Assembly (NCBI GenBank): GCA_032027125.1
Contig: JAVSMQ010000001.1
Coordinates: 470,160-534,159, forward strand
DNA: 64,000 nucleotides
Direction: 5' to 3'
Source: JANJTB01 sp032027125
GTDB taxonomy: Bacteria > Bacteroidota > Ignavibacteria > Kapaibacteriales > UBA2268
The notes under the pieces were generated by a model that saw only the letters and a list, made by a program, of their open reading frames with translations, did no database searches and had not been told where the DNA came from. How positions within the stretch are numbered: the stretch's first letter is position 1; every line of letters starts with the position of its first letter. This document shows positions 43,613-53,753 of the stretch, piece after piece. Both the position numbers and the translations under genes were made by a program.

Positions 43613-44065
43613 ATGTCTTTAGAAACTACAATTACAGAAGAAATGAAAGCCGCGATGAAAAGCGGTGATAAATTACGTCTTGAAACAGTCCGTTCAATCA
43701 GAGCTGCTATTATTGAATTTGCAAAAAGCGGTGCCGACCACGAGTTGAATCCCGATGATGAAATCAAACTTTTAAATTCTTTGGCAAAAAAGCGGAAAGA
43801 CGCCATTGCAATGTATGAGCAAGCCGGCAGAACCGAGATGAAAGAGCAGGAAGAAAAAGAACTGGCAATAATTCAGGAGTTTCTGCCAAAGCAGTTAAGC
43901 GACAAAGAAATTGAGGATGTAATTAAAGGAATTATCACTCAAGCCGGTGCCACATCAACAAAAGATTTCGGCAAAGTTATGGGACCTTCGATGAAAGCTT
44001 TAAGCGGGAAAGCAGACGGAACAAAGGTACAGGCAATGGTTAAATCTTTACTCGGAGTTGAGTAA
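43613..44065 (+). CDS. GatB/YqeY domain protein
   Basis: 150 residues covering the whole YqeY family (LETTITEEMKAAMKSGDKLRLETVRSIRAAI, then a helical EEKELAIIQEFLPKQLSDKEIE and the C-terminal GKVMGPSMKALSGKADG). It is related to the tRNA-binding tail of the GatB amidotransferase subunit; the free-standing protein's role is uncertain. ATG at 43613 with AAGG upstream. mutS2 starts two bases after its stop. Confidence 0.93.
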   Translation: MSLETTITEEMKAAMKSGDKLRLETVRSIRAAIIEFAKSGADHELNPDDEIKLLNSLAKKRKDAIAMYEQAGRTEMKEQEEKELAIIQEFLPKQLSDKEIEDVIKGIITQAGATSTKDFGKVMGPSMKALSGKADGTKVQAMVKSLLGVE

Positions 44066-44067
44066 TA

Positions 44068-46458
44068 ATGTCCGAAACAGATAATTATCAATCGGATTTT
44101 GACAATTCATCCGAGAGATATGATAATAAAGTTTTGAGAGAATCCCTCAAACAGCTTGAGTTTAGAACCGTTCTTGAATTTATTTCTAAATATGCATATT
44201 CCGATTTAGGCAGCCAGTATGTACTGAATTCTATGCCGGTTGACAATATCGAATTTCTCAATGAGGAACATTCGTTAATTGAAGAAATGAGGCTATTAGT
44301 TCTGAGAAGTGAAAATATTCCTTTTGACGGATTATCGGATATCAGACACAAATTACATAAATCTAAAGTTCAAAATGCAGTAATGAGTGCATTAGAAATC
44401 CTTTCTGTGGCTGATACCCTACGCGTATTCCGACTTCTGAAAAACTTCTTTTACGACCGCGAAGACAGCTCCCCCCTGCTGCGAAATCTGACTTCAAAAC
44501 TGGCTGAGAATAAGATTTTGGAAAAACATATTATTGAGGCTATTGATGAATCCGGTGAAGTTAAGGACACGGCAACCCGTGAACTTAGCAGAATCAGAAG
44601 TGAAATCAGATTTAAATCACAGAAATTACGCAACCGTTTGCAAAAAATCCTGAAAAAAGTAGTTGATGAAGATTTGGTTCGTGAGGATTTTTATTCTATC
44701 CGTGAGGGCAGATTTGTTCTGCCTGTAAAATCCGAAAATAAAAGAATAGTTCCGGGCATAATCCACGGTATTTCTCAGACAGGTTCCACCGTATTTCTTG
44801 AGCCTTCGGAAATCATTGAGATGAATAACGAACTTTCGTTACTCAATAATGAAGAATTAAGGGAAATCTACAAAATTTTAACAAATTTGACAACTGAAAT
44901 CGGCGCCAATTATATAGAATTTCTTCAATCTTTGGATGTTGTAACAAGATTTGACGGAATTTACGCCAAAGCGAAATACTCGTTTAATTTCGGCGGAATA
45001 AAACCTGATATTTCTGATGAAAATTATATTTATATGAAAGAAATCAGACATCCGATTTTAATGCACGGCAGCAATGCCAAAAGTATTATGCCGCTTACAA
45101 TAGAGTTTGATGAAAAAAAACGCGGGCATCTTATTTCGGGTCCTAATGCAGGCGGTAAAACAGTTGCTCTGAAAAGTATCGGACTGAATTTACTTATGGC
45201 ATTATCGGGGATTTTCCCGATTGGATACTGCAGGACAAATTTCCGTACGATATTTGCTTCAATCGGCGACCACCAGTCTATTGAACACAACTTGAGTACA
45301 TTCAGTTCTCAGATGCTTCAAATCAAGAATATTTTTGATAACTGCGATAAAGATTCATTGGTGCTGGTTGATGAAATCTGCTCAGGTACAGACCCTCAGG
45401 AAGGTGCAGCACTTGCCTGCGGAATATTGGATACTTTTGTCAATTTAAAACTTTTTTTCATAGCTACAACGCATCAGTCATCACTCAAAACTTATGCTTT
45501 GAACCGGCAAGAGATTCAAAACGCTTCTTTGGAATTCGACAGCATCAAACTTAAACCGACATACAAGTTTCTTTCGGGGATTCCGGGTAATTCTTATGCT
45601 TTTGCGTTGTCATCAAGTATTGGAATGTCAGAATTGGTACTTGAAAGAGCAAAATCATATCTTGGTGACAGACAGTCGGAACTTGAGAACAGCATCGCCG
45701 TTCTTCAGAAATACAAGTCCGAAGCAGAACAATTCCGAAATGAAGCTGAACAGGAAAAACTCAAATTCAAAAAACTGAATGATGATTACACGGCTAAGAT
45801 GAGCGAAGTCAAAACTAAGAAAAAGGAAATCATAAGCACTGCTAAAATGGAAGCTGAAAGCATTGTCAGCCGTGCCAATTCATTGATTGAAAATACAATC
45901 CGGGAAATCAGGGAAGATAAACGAAAAATATCGGAAGTGAAAAAGGAATTTGAAGAAGAGAAAAGCAGTATCATAAAGGATGCCGAGAAACTTAGGATTC
46001 CTGAGCAGTTGCAGGCTATGCCCGAGAAAATAGTAGCCGGTGATTCGGTCATTATGATTGAAAATAATACGAAAGGCACAGTCATTGCAGTTGATGCAGA
46101 AGACCAGATGGTTCTTGTTGAATTCGGAGGATTCAAATTCAGACTGCATTTAAATCAAATTTCAAAAACAACACCTGACAAAACAAAGAAAAGCACTGCC
46201 GATTTTATAAAATATGATGTACAGACACGAATTGATGTTCGGGGTTTGAGAGCTGATGAGTGTTTGAAAAAGATTGATGATTTTGTACAAAATGCGTTAG
46301 TTAATAATGTTCAGCAGGTGACAATTGTTCACGGCAAAGGCACCGGTGCATTGAAAATTGCAATTCACGATTTTCTGAAATATCAGCATTATGTCAAAAG
46401 CTACCGGCTGGGCGAATTAGTCGAAGGCGGAGCAGGTGTAACTGTAGTTGAGGTGTAA
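44068..46458 (+). CDS. mutS2: MutS2 ATPase with Smr endonuclease domain
   Basis: 796 residues. Core and coiled-coil lever domains, then the MutS-type ATPase with Walker A GPNAGGKTVALKS, the LVDEICSGTDPQEGAALA Walker B/signature and THQSSL, a long charged coiled coil (about 520-640), and a C-terminal Smr domain with DVRGLRADECL and VHGKGTGALK. MutS2 acts in recombination suppression or in rescue of collided ribosomes, not in mismatch repair. Coupled with the YqeY gene (2-base spacing). Confidence 0.96.
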   Translation: MSETDNYQSDFDNSSERYDNKVLRESLKQLEFRTVLEFISKYAYSDLGSQYVLNSMPVDNIEFLNEEHSLIEEMRLLVLRSENIPFDGLSDIRHKLHKSKVQNAVMSALEILSVADTLRVFRLLKNFFYDREDSSPLLRNLTSKLAENKILEKHIIEAIDESGEVKDTATRELSRIRSEIRFKSQKLRNRLQKILKKVVDEDLVREDFYSIREGRFVLPVKSENKRIVPGIIHGISQTGSTVFLEPSEIIEMNNELSLLNNEELREIYKILTNLTTEIGANYIEFLQSLDVVTRFDGIYAKAKYSFNFGGIKPDISDENYIYMKEIRHPILMHGSNAKSIMPLTIEFDEKKRGHLISGPNAGGKTVALKSIGLNLLMALSGIFPIGYCRTNFRTIFASIGDHQSIEHNLSTFSSQMLQIKNIFDNCDKDSLVLVDEICSGTDPQEGAALACGILDTFVNLKLFFIATTHQSSLKTYALNRQEIQNASLEFDSIKLKPTYKFLSGIPGNSYAFALSSSIGMSELVLERAKSYLGDRQSELENSIAVLQKYKSEAEQFRNEAEQEKLKFKKLNDDYTAKMSEVKTKKKEIISTAKMEAESIVSRANSLIENTIREIREDKRKISEVKKEFEEEKSSIIKDAEKLRIPEQLQAMPEKIVAGDSVIMIENNTKGTVIAVDAEDQMVLVEFGGFKFRLHLNQISKTTPDKTKKSTADFIKYDVQTRIDVRGLRADECLKKIDDFVQNALVNNVQQVTIVHGKGTGALKIAIHDFLKYQHYVKSYRLGELVEGGAGVTVVEV

Positions 46459-46544
46459 CAAGGACTGAATATCGGTCTTGATATATAAACTAAATAAAAA
46501 ATAAAACGTCTAAATTTTAATTTTAAATTCATAAATATTAAATA

Positions 46545-47036
46545 ATGAACAAAAGTAATTACAAGAAAATAGCTTTCTGGTTGTTAGTATTAGTGGTGAT
46601 TCTGATAATTGTTGTTCCGAAATTCATTGATAATGAAACTGATGAGAAAGTACCCCAACTTCAAAAAAGTTCTGCAAAAAAAGAACTTTTATTCAATGGA
46701 ATTATAGCGAGTTATACAAGTATGAGTAAATCTGTATTTGCAACCGGCACTTTACTTAGTGATGAAGAAATCGAATTAAAGTCTGAGATTTCAGGCAAAA
46801 TCACAAAATTAAATATCAAAGAAGGTTCACCTGTCAAACGGGGCGATTTACAGAAATCTATTAAGGATTTGACAATAGCAATTGAAATTAATCCGAATTT
46901 TGCAGAAGCATATACAATCAGAGGTGTAATTAAAGGAAAGCACGGTGATAATGATGGCGCATATGTGGATTTGAAAAAAGCCAGTGAATTGGGATATCTA
47001 CAAGCAAATGATTTTATTAAAACAAATTGTGAGTAA
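46545..47036 (+). CDS. Chimeric gene: N-terminus of an RND membrane-fusion protein joined to a TPR tail
   Basis: 163 residues. Residues 1-101 (MNKSNYKKIAFWLLVLVVIL to SPVKRGDL) are a close paralogue of the start of the 48093 membrane-fusion protein, including the N-terminal anchor and the first lipoyl-like strand (SGKITKLNIKEG). At QKSIKDLTIAIEINPNFAEAYT the sequence becomes a tetratricopeptide repeat with the same C-terminal KKASELG end as the 47084 TPR protein. The frame is intact. This is best explained by a deletion that joined a duplicated adaptor gene to a duplicated TPR gene. It may still make a membrane-anchored TPR protein, but function is doubtful. Confidence 0.75.
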   Translation: MNKSNYKKIAFWLLVLVVILIIVVPKFIDNETDEKVPQLQKSSAKKELLFNGIIASYTSMSKSVFATGTLLSDEEIELKSEISGKITKLNIKEGSPVKRGDLQKSIKDLTIAIEINPNFAEAYTIRGVIKGKHGDNDGAYVDLKKASELGYLQANDFIKTNCE

Positions 47037-47083
47037 TTTGTCAATATCAAAATATTTATTAATCAATAATAATTGAAGATAAT

Positions 47084-47998
47084 ATGAAAAAAGTCCTGCT
47101 AATTTTTGTTCTTACTTTGTTTTTCTGCACAATTGCGTATGCACAAACGGCTGAGGAATATTTTAAAAGCGGTAATGCAAAATTAGAGATTAGTGATTAT
47201 CATGGAGCTATTCAGGATTTTACTAAATCAATTGAGATTAATCCGAATGATGCAAATACATATTTCAATATAGGTGTTGTAAAATGTAAACTCGGTGATA
47301 CTATTGGTTCTATTGATGATTTCAGTAAAGCTGTTGAGATTAATCCAAAATTTGCAGAAGCATATTACAATAGAGGATTCGCAAAATATTGTCTTAATGA
47401 TTATCAGAGTGCTATTGATGATTACAATAAAGCAATTGAAAATAAACCGGATTTTGCCTTTGCATATTATCACAGAGGGCTTGCAAAAATTAAACTCAGG
47501 GATTATCAAGGGGCTATTCAGGATTTTAATTTGACTATTGAGATTGACTCAAACGATTTAAATGCATATTACAACAGAGGAATGACAAAAGCAAATCTCA
47601 ATGATTATCAGGGTGCAATTGAAGATTACAGTAAAGTTGTCGAGATTAATCCTAAATTTGCAGTGGCATTTCACAACAGAGGAACTGCTAAAGCCATTCT
47701 TCGAAATTTACTTGGTGCGATTGATGATTATAATAAAGCTATTGAAAATGGACTTAATGATGATGGGTTGTATGTCAACAGAGGAACAGCTAAGGCTCTA
47801 CTTTATGATTATCAAAGTGCTATCAAGGATTTCAATAGAGCTATTAAGATTAATCCAAAATCTTCTGATGCATATTTCAAGAGAGGACTTGTAAAAAGTC
47901 AACTTGGTGAAAACAAAAATGCCTGCTCTGATTGGAAAAAAGCAAGCGAACTTGGAGATGCAGAAGCTTATCAAAAAATAAAAGAACATTGTAAGTAA
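47084..47998 (+). CDS. Periplasmic tetratricopeptide-repeat protein
   Basis: 304 residues. A signal sequence (MKKVLLIFVLTLFFCTIAYAQ) is followed by eight 34-residue TPR units (each of the type YYNRGxAKxxLxDYQGAIxDYxKAIEINP) up to the C-terminal ACSDWKKASELGDAEA. It should form a superhelix for protein binding in the periplasm. It lies between the adaptor-TPR chimera and the efflux adaptor, possibly a passenger of the duplication that made the chimera. Confidence 0.9.
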   Translation: MKKVLLIFVLTLFFCTIAYAQTAEEYFKSGNAKLEISDYHGAIQDFTKSIEINPNDANTYFNIGVVKCKLGDTIGSIDDFSKAVEINPKFAEAYYNRGFAKYCLNDYQSAIDDYNKAIENKPDFAFAYYHRGLAKIKLRDYQGAIQDFNLTIEIDSNDLNAYYNRGMTKANLNDYQGAIEDYSKVVEINPKFAVAFHNRGTAKAILRNLLGAIDDYNKAIENGLNDDGLYVNRGTAKALLYDYQSAIKDFNRAIKINPKSSDAYFKRGLVKSQLGENKNACSDWKKASELGDAEAYQKIKEHCK

Positions 47999-48092
47999 TG
48001 TCTGATTCTAAGTTAGATTAGTTTTGATAAAAATAATATGTGAATAAATCGTCATAATATTCATTTATAGTTCATAAAAAGCATAATACAAT

Positions 48093-49175
48093 ATGAATAA
48101 AAGTAACTTAAAGAAAATCGGTTTGTGGTCTTTAGTATTGGTGGTGGCACTGGTTATAATTTTACCGAAGTTTCTTGGTGATGATGATGCCGGTAAAATT
48201 CAGCCGGATGCCGGTAAGAACAATTCTGAAATGAAACCTCTGAAAGTGAACGGTATAATTGCAAAATTCGAGAAATTGGATAATTCCGTATTTTCGAGCG
48301 GTACAATTTTGAGTGATGAGGAAATTGAATTAAAAACCGAAGTTTCGGGAAAAATAACAAAATTAAATATTAATGAAGGTGGATATGTCAAAAAAGGCAG
48401 TTTGCTTGTTAAGTTAAATGATAATGACCTGCAGGCACAACTAAAAAAAGCAACGGAGAGACTAAAACTATTGGAGTTGACAGAATCCAGACAGAAACTG
48501 CTTTTTGAAAAACAGGGTATCAGTAAACAGGATTATGATATTTCATTGAGTGAACTTTCAACTCAAAAAGCTGAGATTGAATATGTTAAATCAATGATTG
48601 ACCGTACGGAAATCAAAGCACCTTTCGATGGAATTATCGGACTGAGATATGTCAGTGTAGGCGCCTATATCACTCCTAATAATACAATAGCATCGCTTCA
48701 GAAAATTGATTTTCTAAAAATTGATTTTGCAGTACCGCAAAAATATTTTAATAATATTCAAAAAGGCAGCGCTCTGAGATTTAGAGTTCCACCGGATACT
48801 ATTTATCATTATGTAAATGTTTTTGCTACCGAACCGAAAATTGACCAGCAAACCCGAACATTTAAAATAAGGGGAAAGTTTAATAATTCCGGTAAAAAAT
48901 TACTGCCGGGTTCTTATGCTGAGATTTTTGTAACGACTGATGAAAAGCCTAATTCAGTATTAATTCCAAGTATATCACTGGTGCCGGATATCGAATCCGA
49001 ATATGTTTTGGTTCATAATAATGGCAAAGCTATGAGAAGAAATGTACGTACAGGAGTCAGAACTACCGATATGATTGAGATTACAAGCGGAATTTTTCCC
49101 GGCGATACTGTCATAACATCAGGTATTATGCAGTTAAAACCGGGTGCTCCGGTTGAAGTAAGTATTACAAAATAA
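48093..49175 (+). CDS. RND efflux membrane-fusion (adaptor) protein
   Basis: 360 residues. An N-terminal membrane anchor, the two halves of the lipoyl-like domain (EVSGKITKLNINEGGYVKKGSLLVKLND and TEIKAPFDGIIGLRYVSVGAYI) around a short helical hairpin, a beta-barrel and a membrane-proximal domain (SVLIPSISLVPDIESEYVLVH, MIEITSGIFPGDTVITSG). It links the inner-membrane pump to TolC across the periplasm. First gene of the tripartite operon; the pump follows 14 bases later. Confidence 0.93.
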   Translation: MNKSNLKKIGLWSLVLVVALVIILPKFLGDDDAGKIQPDAGKNNSEMKPLKVNGIIAKFEKLDNSVFSSGTILSDEEIELKTEVSGKITKLNINEGGYVKKGSLLVKLNDNDLQAQLKKATERLKLLELTESRQKLLFEKQGISKQDYDISLSELSTQKAEIEYVKSMIDRTEIKAPFDGIIGLRYVSVGAYITPNNTIASLQKIDFLKIDFAVPQKYFNNIQKGSALRFRVPPDTIYHYVNVFATEPKIDQQTRTFKIRGKFNNSGKKLLPGSYAEIFVTTDEKPNSVLIPSISLVPDIESEYVLVHNNGKAMRRNVRTGVRTTDMIEITSGIFPGDTVITSGIMQLKPGAPVEVSITK

Positions 49176-49189
49176 AGAGCAAATTTCCT

Positions 49190-52100
49190 ATGAGTCTATC
49201 TTCATTAAGTATAAACCGCCCTGTACTTGCAACGGTAATGTCAATTATAATAATTTTATTCGGATTTATTGGCTATACATTTCTGGGTATCAGAGAATAC
49301 CCCAGTGTTGACCCGCCTGTGGTAACCGTTTCAACAACATATACCGGTGCGAATGCCGATGTAATGGAAACACAGATTACTGAACCTTTGGAAGGTTCTA
49401 TTAATGGTATTGCAGGTATCCGCTCTCTAAAATCAACAAGCCGCGACGGAAGAAGCACAATTACAGTTGAATTTAATATTGATATAGACCTCGAAGATGC
49501 GGCAAATGATGTCCGTGACCGTGTATCCCGCGCTCAGGGTAATCTCCCTCCTGACTGCGACCCGCCTGTTGTAACAAAAGCCGATGCAAATTCAAGTCCT
49601 ATTTTAGCGATAAATGTAAAAAGCGATTCAAGAAATTTACTTCAGATAACCGAAATAGCTGAAAATGTGTTTAAAGAAAGGCTGCAGACTATAAACGGTG
49701 TAAGTGAAGTCAGAATTTGGGGTGAAAAACGTTATTCGATGCGTTTATGGATGGACCCTCAGAAATTAGCAGTTTATAATCTCACTCCGCTTGATGTCCG
49801 GAATGCTTTAGTACAGGAAAATATTGAACTTCCAAGCGGACGTATTGAAGGTAAAAATACTGAACTTACTGTCAGAACACTTGGCAGACTATACAATGTT
49901 GATGATTTTAATAATCTGATACTAAAAGATGACGGAGGAAGTGTCGTAAGATTCAAGGATATCGGTTATGCCGAATTATTCCCGGAAAATGAAAGAACAC
50001 TTCTAAAACGTGACGGCGAAGCAATGGTTAATGTGGTTATTGTACCTCAGCCCGGAGCAAATTATATTGATATAGTTGATGAATGTTACAAAAGAATTGA
50101 AGAAATAAAAAAAGATATTCCTAAAGATATTGAAACTTATCTCGGATTCGATTCGACAGAATTTATCAGAGACTCAATCAAAGAAGTTGAAGAAACCATC
50201 TTTCTTGCTTTTATACTTGTTATTTTAATAATATTTGTATTCCTCAGAGATTGGAGAACAACACTTATTCCTATTCTTGCAATACCGATTTCATTAATCG
50301 GGACATTTTTTATAATGTATCTGTTCAATTTTACTATAAATGTACTTACACTACTTGGAATTGTACTTGCAATCGGTTTGGTTGTAGATGATGCAATAGT
50401 AGTACTTGAGAATATTTACAAAAAAATTGAAATGGGAATGTCTCCAATAGAAGCCGGTGTAAAAGGTTCGGCTGAAATATTTTTCGCTGTTATAGCAACA
50501 ACAGTAGCCCTTGCTGCAGTATTTTTGCCGATAATGTTTTTGCAGGGAATTACAGGCAGACTATTCCGCGAATTCGGAGTTGTAATCGCAGGTGCTGTAA
50601 TAATTTCATCTTTTGTAGCTCTGACATTAACCCCTATGGTTGCAACGAAACTTCTAAAACGAAGAGATAAACATAATAAATTCTATAATTGGACCGAGCC
50701 TTTCTTTGAATGGCTTTCGGAATCATACAGAAGTTCTTTAGAAAGTTTTATGAAAATCAGATGGGCAGCTTTTATAATAATTGTTATTAGCGGTATATTA
50801 ATTTATTTTATCGGTGCTTCAATACCAACTGAACTTGCACCGATGGAAGACCGGAGCGAAATGCGTATTTCTGTAACAGGTGCAGAAGGACGTACATTTG
50901 ATTATATGGACGATTATATGAATAAGCTTACTGATGAGGTAGTTGCCAATTTACCTGAAAGAGAATCGGTTATAACTATTACTTCACCGGGATTCGGTGC
51001 ATCAAGTTCAGTAAACAGCGGTTTTATCAGAATAAAACTAGTTGACCCAGAAAAAAGGGTTGAAAGCCAGATGCAGATTGCCGACAGGATGACTAAACTT
51101 GTGTCTAAATATACTGATACACGAACATTTGTAATTCAGGAGCAGTCAATAGGCTCTTCAAGGAGCGGGCTGCCGGTTCAGTATGTCATTCAGGCACCGA
51201 CACTTCAAAAATTGGAACGGATTCTTCCGAAATTTATGGATGAAGCCAAAAAGAACCCTACTTTTGCGATGGCTGATGTTAATCTTAAATTCAGCAAACC
51301 CGAAATTGTTGTTGAAATTAACAGAAACAAAGCCCGTGACCTCGGAGTCTCAACAGCCGATATTGCTCAGACACTGCAACTTGCTCTTTCCGGTCAAAGA
51401 TTCGATTATTATATAATGAACGGCAAACAGTATCAGATTATCGGTCAGGTATTGCGGCAGAACAGAACAACACCATTAGATTTAAAATCCCTTTTTGTTC
51501 GAAATAAAAGAGGTGAATTAATTCAGTTGGATAACCTTATTCTTCTCAGTGAAAAAAGTTCCCCCCCACAGTTATTCAGATTTAACAGATTTTCTTCTGC
51601 TACAGTATCAGCAAGTCTTGCACCCGGAAAAACAATAGGAAATGGCATTGATGCGATGAATTCAATAGCCGAAAAAACTTTGGATGAAACAATTTATACC
51701 GCATTGGACGGACCCTCCAAAGATTTTGTTGAAAGTTCCTCATCACTTATTTATACTTTTCTGCTTGCACTTGTACTGATTTATTTAGTTCTTGCAGCTC
51801 AGTTTGAAAGTTTCAGAGACCCTTTTATAATTATGTTTACTGTTCCGCTTGCGATTGGAGGTGCAATTGTAACATTATGGTATTTTGGTGAAACATTGAA
51901 TATTTTCAGCCAGATTGGTATGATTATGCTCATCGGACTTGTAACCAAAAACGGAATATTGATTGTCGAATTTGCAAATCAGCAGAAAGCCGCCGGTTTG
52001 GATGTTATTGCTGCAGTTACAAAATCAGCTTCACTTAGATTAAGACCGATTCTGATGACTTCACTTTCGACTATTCTCGGTACATTACCTATTGCCCTTG

Positions 52101-52297
52101 CTGTCGGGGCAGGTTCCGGAAGCAGAAGGTCTATGGGTATTGCAGTTATAGGCGGGCTGATATTCTCAACAATTCTTACGCTTTATGTTATTCCGGCTAT
52201 ATATTCTTTCTTCTCGGATAAAACAAAGACTGTTTCAAATGTGACTGAAGATACTGCAATAAATGAACAATTAATTGAAGGGAATGTTTTAGTATGA
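49190..52297 (+). CDS. RND family efflux pump (HAE1/AcrB type)
   Basis: 1035 residues with the 12-helix RND layout and two large periplasmic loops. The proton-relay Asp pair is visible in helix 4 (AIGLVVDDAIVVLEN), the essential Lys in helix 10 (GLVTKNGILIVEFAN), and the N-terminal signature FIGYTFLGIREYPSVDPPVV. It pumps hydrophobic or amphiphilic compounds out of the cell with proton force; substrates cannot be read from the sequence. Its last four bases overlap the start of the TolC gene (ATGA). Confidence 0.96.
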   Translation: MSLSSLSINRPVLATVMSIIIILFGFIGYTFLGIREYPSVDPPVVTVSTTYTGANADVMETQITEPLEGSINGIAGIRSLKSTSRDGRSTITVEFNIDIDLEDAANDVRDRVSRAQGNLPPDCDPPVVTKADANSSPILAINVKSDSRNLLQITEIAENVFKERLQTINGVSEVRIWGEKRYSMRLWMDPQKLAVYNLTPLDVRNALVQENIELPSGRIEGKNTELTVRTLGRLYNVDDFNNLILKDDGGSVVRFKDIGYAELFPENERTLLKRDGEAMVNVVIVPQPGANYIDIVDECYKRIEEIKKDIPKDIETYLGFDSTEFIRDSIKEVEETIFLAFILVILIIFVFLRDWRTTLIPILAIPISLIGTFFIMYLFNFTINVLTLLGIVLAIGLVVDDAIVVLENIYKKIEMGMSPIEAGVKGSAEIFFAVIATTVALAAVFLPIMFLQGITGRLFREFGVVIAGAVIISSFVALTLTPMVATKLLKRRDKHNKFYNWTEPFFEWLSESYRSSLESFMKIRWAAFIIIVISGILIYFIGASIPTELAPMEDRSEMRISVTGAEGRTFDYMDDYMNKLTDEVVANLPERESVITITSPGFGASSSVNSGFIRIKLVDPEKRVESQMQIADRMTKLVSKYTDTRTFVIQEQSIGSSRSGLPVQYVIQAPTLQKLERILPKFMDEAKKNPTFAMADVNLKFSKPEIVVEINRNKARDLGVSTADIAQTLQLALSGQRFDYYIMNGKQYQIIGQVLRQNRTTPLDLKSLFVRNKRGELIQLDNLILLSEKSSPPQLFRFNRFSSATVSASLAPGKTIGNGIDAMNSIAEKTLDETIYTALDGPSKDFVESSSSLIYTFLLALVLIYLVLAAQFESFRDPFIIMFTVPLAIGGAIVTLWYFGETLNIFSQIGMIMLIGLVTKNGILIVEFANQQKAAGLDVIAAVTKSASLRLRPILMTSLSTILGTLPIALAVGAGSGSRRSMGIAVIGGLIFSTILTLYVIPAIYSFFSDKTKTVSNVTEDTAINEQLIEGNVLV

Positions 52298-53607
52298 AAA
52301 TTAAATTAATTGTTAATTCCTCCGTTATCCTTATGTTTGCAACTTTTCAATTTTTAAATGCAACAGAAGAACTGTCTCTTGAAGATGCAGTAAGGATTTC
52401 CCTCGAAAATAATTATACTATTAAAATTGCCCGAAGTGAAGCTCAAATAGATGAGAATAATTTAAGCCGCGGTAATGCAGGATTTTTACCAAGTCTTGAT
52501 TTAACAGGGAGGGCTAATAATTCAAGCCAGAATGTCAGCCAGGTATTTCTTGATGGAAGACTCGTTGAAAAAGACGGTGCCAAGTCAAGTCTGTATGAGG
52601 GAAGTCTTGGGCTTAACTGGACTGTTTTCGACGGATTCAGAATGTTTATCAGTTATGACAGATTATCTGATTTGAAGGACATCGGACAGTTAAGACTGAA
52701 ATCAAAAGTAGAAATGACTATCCGCGATGTTATTAATTCGTACTATAATATTTTAAGACAGAAACTTGCTCTGGAAGTTGCATCTGATAACCTTAGAATT
52801 TCCAGAAGCCGGTACCAATTCGTAAACGACAGATTTGAAGTAGGTACTGCTTCCAAAATTGACCTTTTGCAGGCTGGTGTTGACCTTAATGCAGACTTAT
52901 CAGATTCTCTTGACCAGCAAATTCATTATGACAACATTAAAATTGAATTCAACAAATTACTAAACAGAAATCTCGATACAGAATTTAATATTTCCGGGAA
53001 TTTGGAAATTCCAAAAGATTATCAGAAAAGTGAATTGGAAAAAGTTGATAACAATATTGATATCAGGATTGCAAACAAAATTGTTGAAATAAATAAATAT
53101 GATATTGACGCATTACGCTCGGAATTTTACCCGAAGATTTCATTATACAGTTCATATAATTACAACCAACAGGTATCAGAATCAGGTTTTCAGAGCAGTA
53201 ATACCTCTTATGGATATAATTACGGATTGAACCTTTCACTAAACCTTTTTGACGGATTTAACACATCAAGAGAAATACAAAATGCACAGGTAAACACAGA
53301 GATTTCTAATTATATGCTTAGTGAATTAAAAATGGCTGTAACGAGCTCTGTCAGCACATCACTAAACAGTTATACAAAGTTCAAGGAACTCAGCCGGTTT
53401 GAATCCGAGAACGTTTCTGCGGCCCGTGAGAATATGGAATTAGCATTAGAAAGCCTCAATCTCGGTCTTATGTCGGCACTTGAATTCCGTGAGACCCAAA
53501 GACGGCTTTCCAATGCCAAGCTGCGTATGATAACATCAATCTATAATGCAAAAATAAACGAAACAGAACTATTAAGATTAACCGGAAGCCTCGTCAAAGA
53601 GCAATAA
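52294..53607 (+). CDS. TolC-family outer-membrane efflux protein
   Basis: 437 residues: a signal sequence, then two outer-membrane-efflux repeats of long helices (LEDAVRISLENNYTIKIARSEAQID; LALEVASDNLRISRSRYQFVNDRFEVGTASKIDLLQ; second half with NLSLNLFDGFNTSREIQNA and LALESLNLGLMSALEF). It forms the trimeric channel that empties the pump to the outside. It overlaps the pump gene by 4 bases, so translation is coupled. Last gene of the efflux operon; tRNA-Lys follows 38 bases later. Confidence 0.94.
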   Translation: MKIKLIVNSSVILMFATFQFLNATEELSLEDAVRISLENNYTIKIARSEAQIDENNLSRGNAGFLPSLDLTGRANNSSQNVSQVFLDGRLVEKDGAKSSLYEGSLGLNWTVFDGFRMFISYDRLSDLKDIGQLRLKSKVEMTIRDVINSYYNILRQKLALEVASDNLRISRSRYQFVNDRFEVGTASKIDLLQAGVDLNADLSDSLDQQIHYDNIKIEFNKLLNRNLDTEFNISGNLEIPKDYQKSELEKVDNNIDIRIANKIVEINKYDIDALRSEFYPKISLYSSYNYNQQVSESGFQSSNTSYGYNYGLNLSLNLFDGFNTSREIQNAQVNTEISNYMLSELKMAVTSSVSTSLNSYTKFKELSRFESENVSAARENMELALESLNLGLMSALEFRETQRRLSNAKLRMITSIYNAKINETELLRLTGSLVKEQ

Positions 53608-53611
53608 TAAT

Positions 53612-53642
53612 TTTGCTATGTTGCAAAATTTTGTTATTTTTG
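53612..53642 (+). promoter_or_regulatory. Possible Bacteroidota-type promoter for tRNA-Lys
   Basis: TTTG at 53612-53615 and TATTTTTG at 53635-53642 are separated by 19 bases, matching the known Bacteroidota sigma consensus (TTTG, 19-21 bases, TAnnTTTG). The predicted transcription start would fall right at the tRNA 5' end, which is tight, so the match may be chance in AT-rich DNA. Confidence 0.3.
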
Positions 53643-53645
53643 AGG

Positions 53646-53719
53646 GCTTCCTTAGCTCAGTTGGCCAGAGCAACTGACTCTTAATCAGTGGGCCGCGGGT
53701 TCGAATCCCGCAGGGAGCA
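53646..53719 (+). tRNA. tRNA-Lys (anticodon CTT)
   Basis: 74 bases fold into a full cloverleaf: acceptor GCTTCCT with AGGGAGC (one G-T pair), D stem GCTC/GAGC, anticodon stem ACTGA/TCAGT around the loop CTCTTAA (anticodon CTT, reads AAG), T stem GCGGG/CCCGC around TTCGAAT, discriminator A. The 3' CCA is not encoded. The open frame on the opposite strand (53578-53784) is only the antisense of the tRNA. Confidence 0.95.
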
Positions 53720-53753
53720 CTAAATACCAATGTTTTACAGCGGTAATCCTTGG

